DNA from: Microcaldota archaeon
GTDB taxonomy: Archaea; Micrarchaeota; Micrarchaeia; Anstonellales; Bilamarchaeaceae
NCBI GenBank assembly: GCA_030666035.1
Contig: DAOUYQ010000045.1
Coordinates: 1 to 6,527 of the forward strand
Direction: 5' to 3'
Length of the DNA stretch: 6,527 nt
Shown here one piece after another: positions 6,132-6,527 of this stretch. Position 1 is the first letter of the stretch; every line of letters begins with the position of its first letter. The translations under genes and the position numbers were made by a program. The notes below the pieces were generated by a model. That model saw nothing but the letters and a program-made list of their open reading frames with translations. It was not told the origin of the DNA and searched no databases.

Positions 6132-6138
6132 ACCATAC

Positions 6139-6527
6139 ATGGCGGATGAAATAGGGCTAGGCAAAGAGATAAAAAAACTGGAAAAAACTTCCCTCCAGAA
6201 ATTCAAGAACCAGAATAAGGTATTGAAGAAATTTGGGAAGGCTGGGCTGAAGGTCTACCGTGCAGTCAGGAAAAGGGGAATCAGCATAGAGGAACTGATG
6301 GAGAAAACCAAGGTTGGGCAGAAGGAATTGTTCAAAATACTCTTGTTCCTCAAAGAGAAAAAAATGATTGAAACTGTAGGCAAAGTAGAGGAGCCTGAAG
6401 AACTGGCAGTGGATGAAGAAACCGAAATGGCTGAGCCTGAGGGCCCAATCGGTGAAGCTGAAGAGGAAAAGCTGCCTCCTGCAACCCTTGCTCCTGATGA
6501 GGAACTTGTTTCTGGGGAGGAAAAGAA
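6139..6527 (+). CDS. Winged-helix protein with acidic Pro/Glu-rich tail, partial
   Basis: This is an open frame with no stop to the right edge of the window (129 complete codons). It begins MADEIGLGKEIKKLEK. After a basic helical start, residues about 36-80 form a winged-helix-like unit: VYRAVRKRG, then ISIEELMEKTKV, then QKELFKILLFLKEKKMIETV. From about 82 the sequence becomes a strongly acidic low-complexity tail (EEPEEL, DEETEMAEPEG, GEAEEEKLPP), similar in style to the tails and linkers of the operon proteins on the other strand. The ATG at 6139 has GGGGA seven bases upstream. It is transcribed divergently from the ATPase operon across a repeat-rich spacer. The shared design (small winged helix plus long charged extension) with the 572-residue protein suggests a related role, perhaps in the same system, but the sequence identity is low and I infer no function. 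The C-terminal domain is outside the window. Confidence 0.85.
   Translation, partial: MADEIGLGKEIKKLEKTSLQKFKNQNKVLKKFGKAGLKVYRAVRKRGISIEELMEKTKVGQKELFKILLFLKEKKMIETVGKVEEPEELAVDEETEMAEPEGPIGEAEEEKLPPATLAPDEELVSGEEK

Larger units (their letters stand above)
5565..6138. other. 574-bp non-coding divergent spacer with structured repeats
   Basis: I see no convincing gene here on either strand. The region separates the minus-strand secretion operon from the plus-strand winged-helix gene. It contains two main repeat units (about 5608-5904 and 5905-6043) and the start of a third (from about 6041), made of direct repeats, short palindromes and hairpins detailed in the following entries. No tRNA, rRNA or box C/D pattern was found. 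The repeats end about 50-60 bp short of the plus-strand start, where a promoter and ribosome site fit. Confidence 0.85.

Noticed and set aside
5739..6206. Two small minus-strand open frames (5739-5933 and 5988-6206)
   Set aside because: Both run through the direct repeats, share only the repeat-encoded VFLFGSLC-like peptide in similar form, and have no ribosome site. The hydrophobic runs come from repeat sequence.

Overview
The window looks archaeal. The central gene encodes a secretion/pilus ATPase of the archaeal FlaI/TadA-like type. The small coding genes carry GGTG/GAGG ribosome sites, and the promoter candidates have the BRE-plus-TATA layout rather than -35/-10 boxes. Gene content (long soluble coiled-coil proteins around one ATPase and one membrane platform protein, with no recognisable archaellum genes fla/arl C-H) would suit an uncultured archaeal lineage, possibly DPANN-like. 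That placement is inference, because no taxonomic marker lies in the window.

Layout. Four genes lie head to tail on the minus strand (reading from 5564 down past base 1): a 572-residue winged-helix plus coiled-coil protein, a 624-residue secretion ATPase, a ~550-residue Pro/Glu-rich protein with a helical C-terminus, and the N-terminal 95 residues of a membrane protein that resembles the TadC/FlaJ/GspF platform family. Gaps are 10 bp, about 5 bp (or a 13-bp overlap, depending on the start chosen) and 25 bp, so this reads as one operon. On the plus strand, a divergent gene starts at 6139 and runs off the right end. It encodes a second winged-helix protein with an acidic, Pro/Glu-rich tail.

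Between the divergent genes is a 574-bp non-coding region (5565-6138) that is far from featureless. It holds two to three related repeat units. The units share a 39-bp perfect direct repeat, a 14-bp repeat with a CACGTG core, and a TCCGCTTTTTG block present three times. They also share a two-hairpin module whose stems differ in sequence but stay paired. A 130-bp segment bounded by 15-bp perfect inverted repeats sits inside one unit.

How it may work together: the ATPase and the membrane platform protein form the standard motor pair of type IV pilus/type II secretion-like machines. The two long soluble proteins encoded with them are not recognisable components of known archaeal systems and are candidates for lineage-specific partners. 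No pilin, prepilin peptidase or secreted substrate is visible in the window. The most interesting points are this atypical ATPase/platform operon and the structured repeat array upstream of it.
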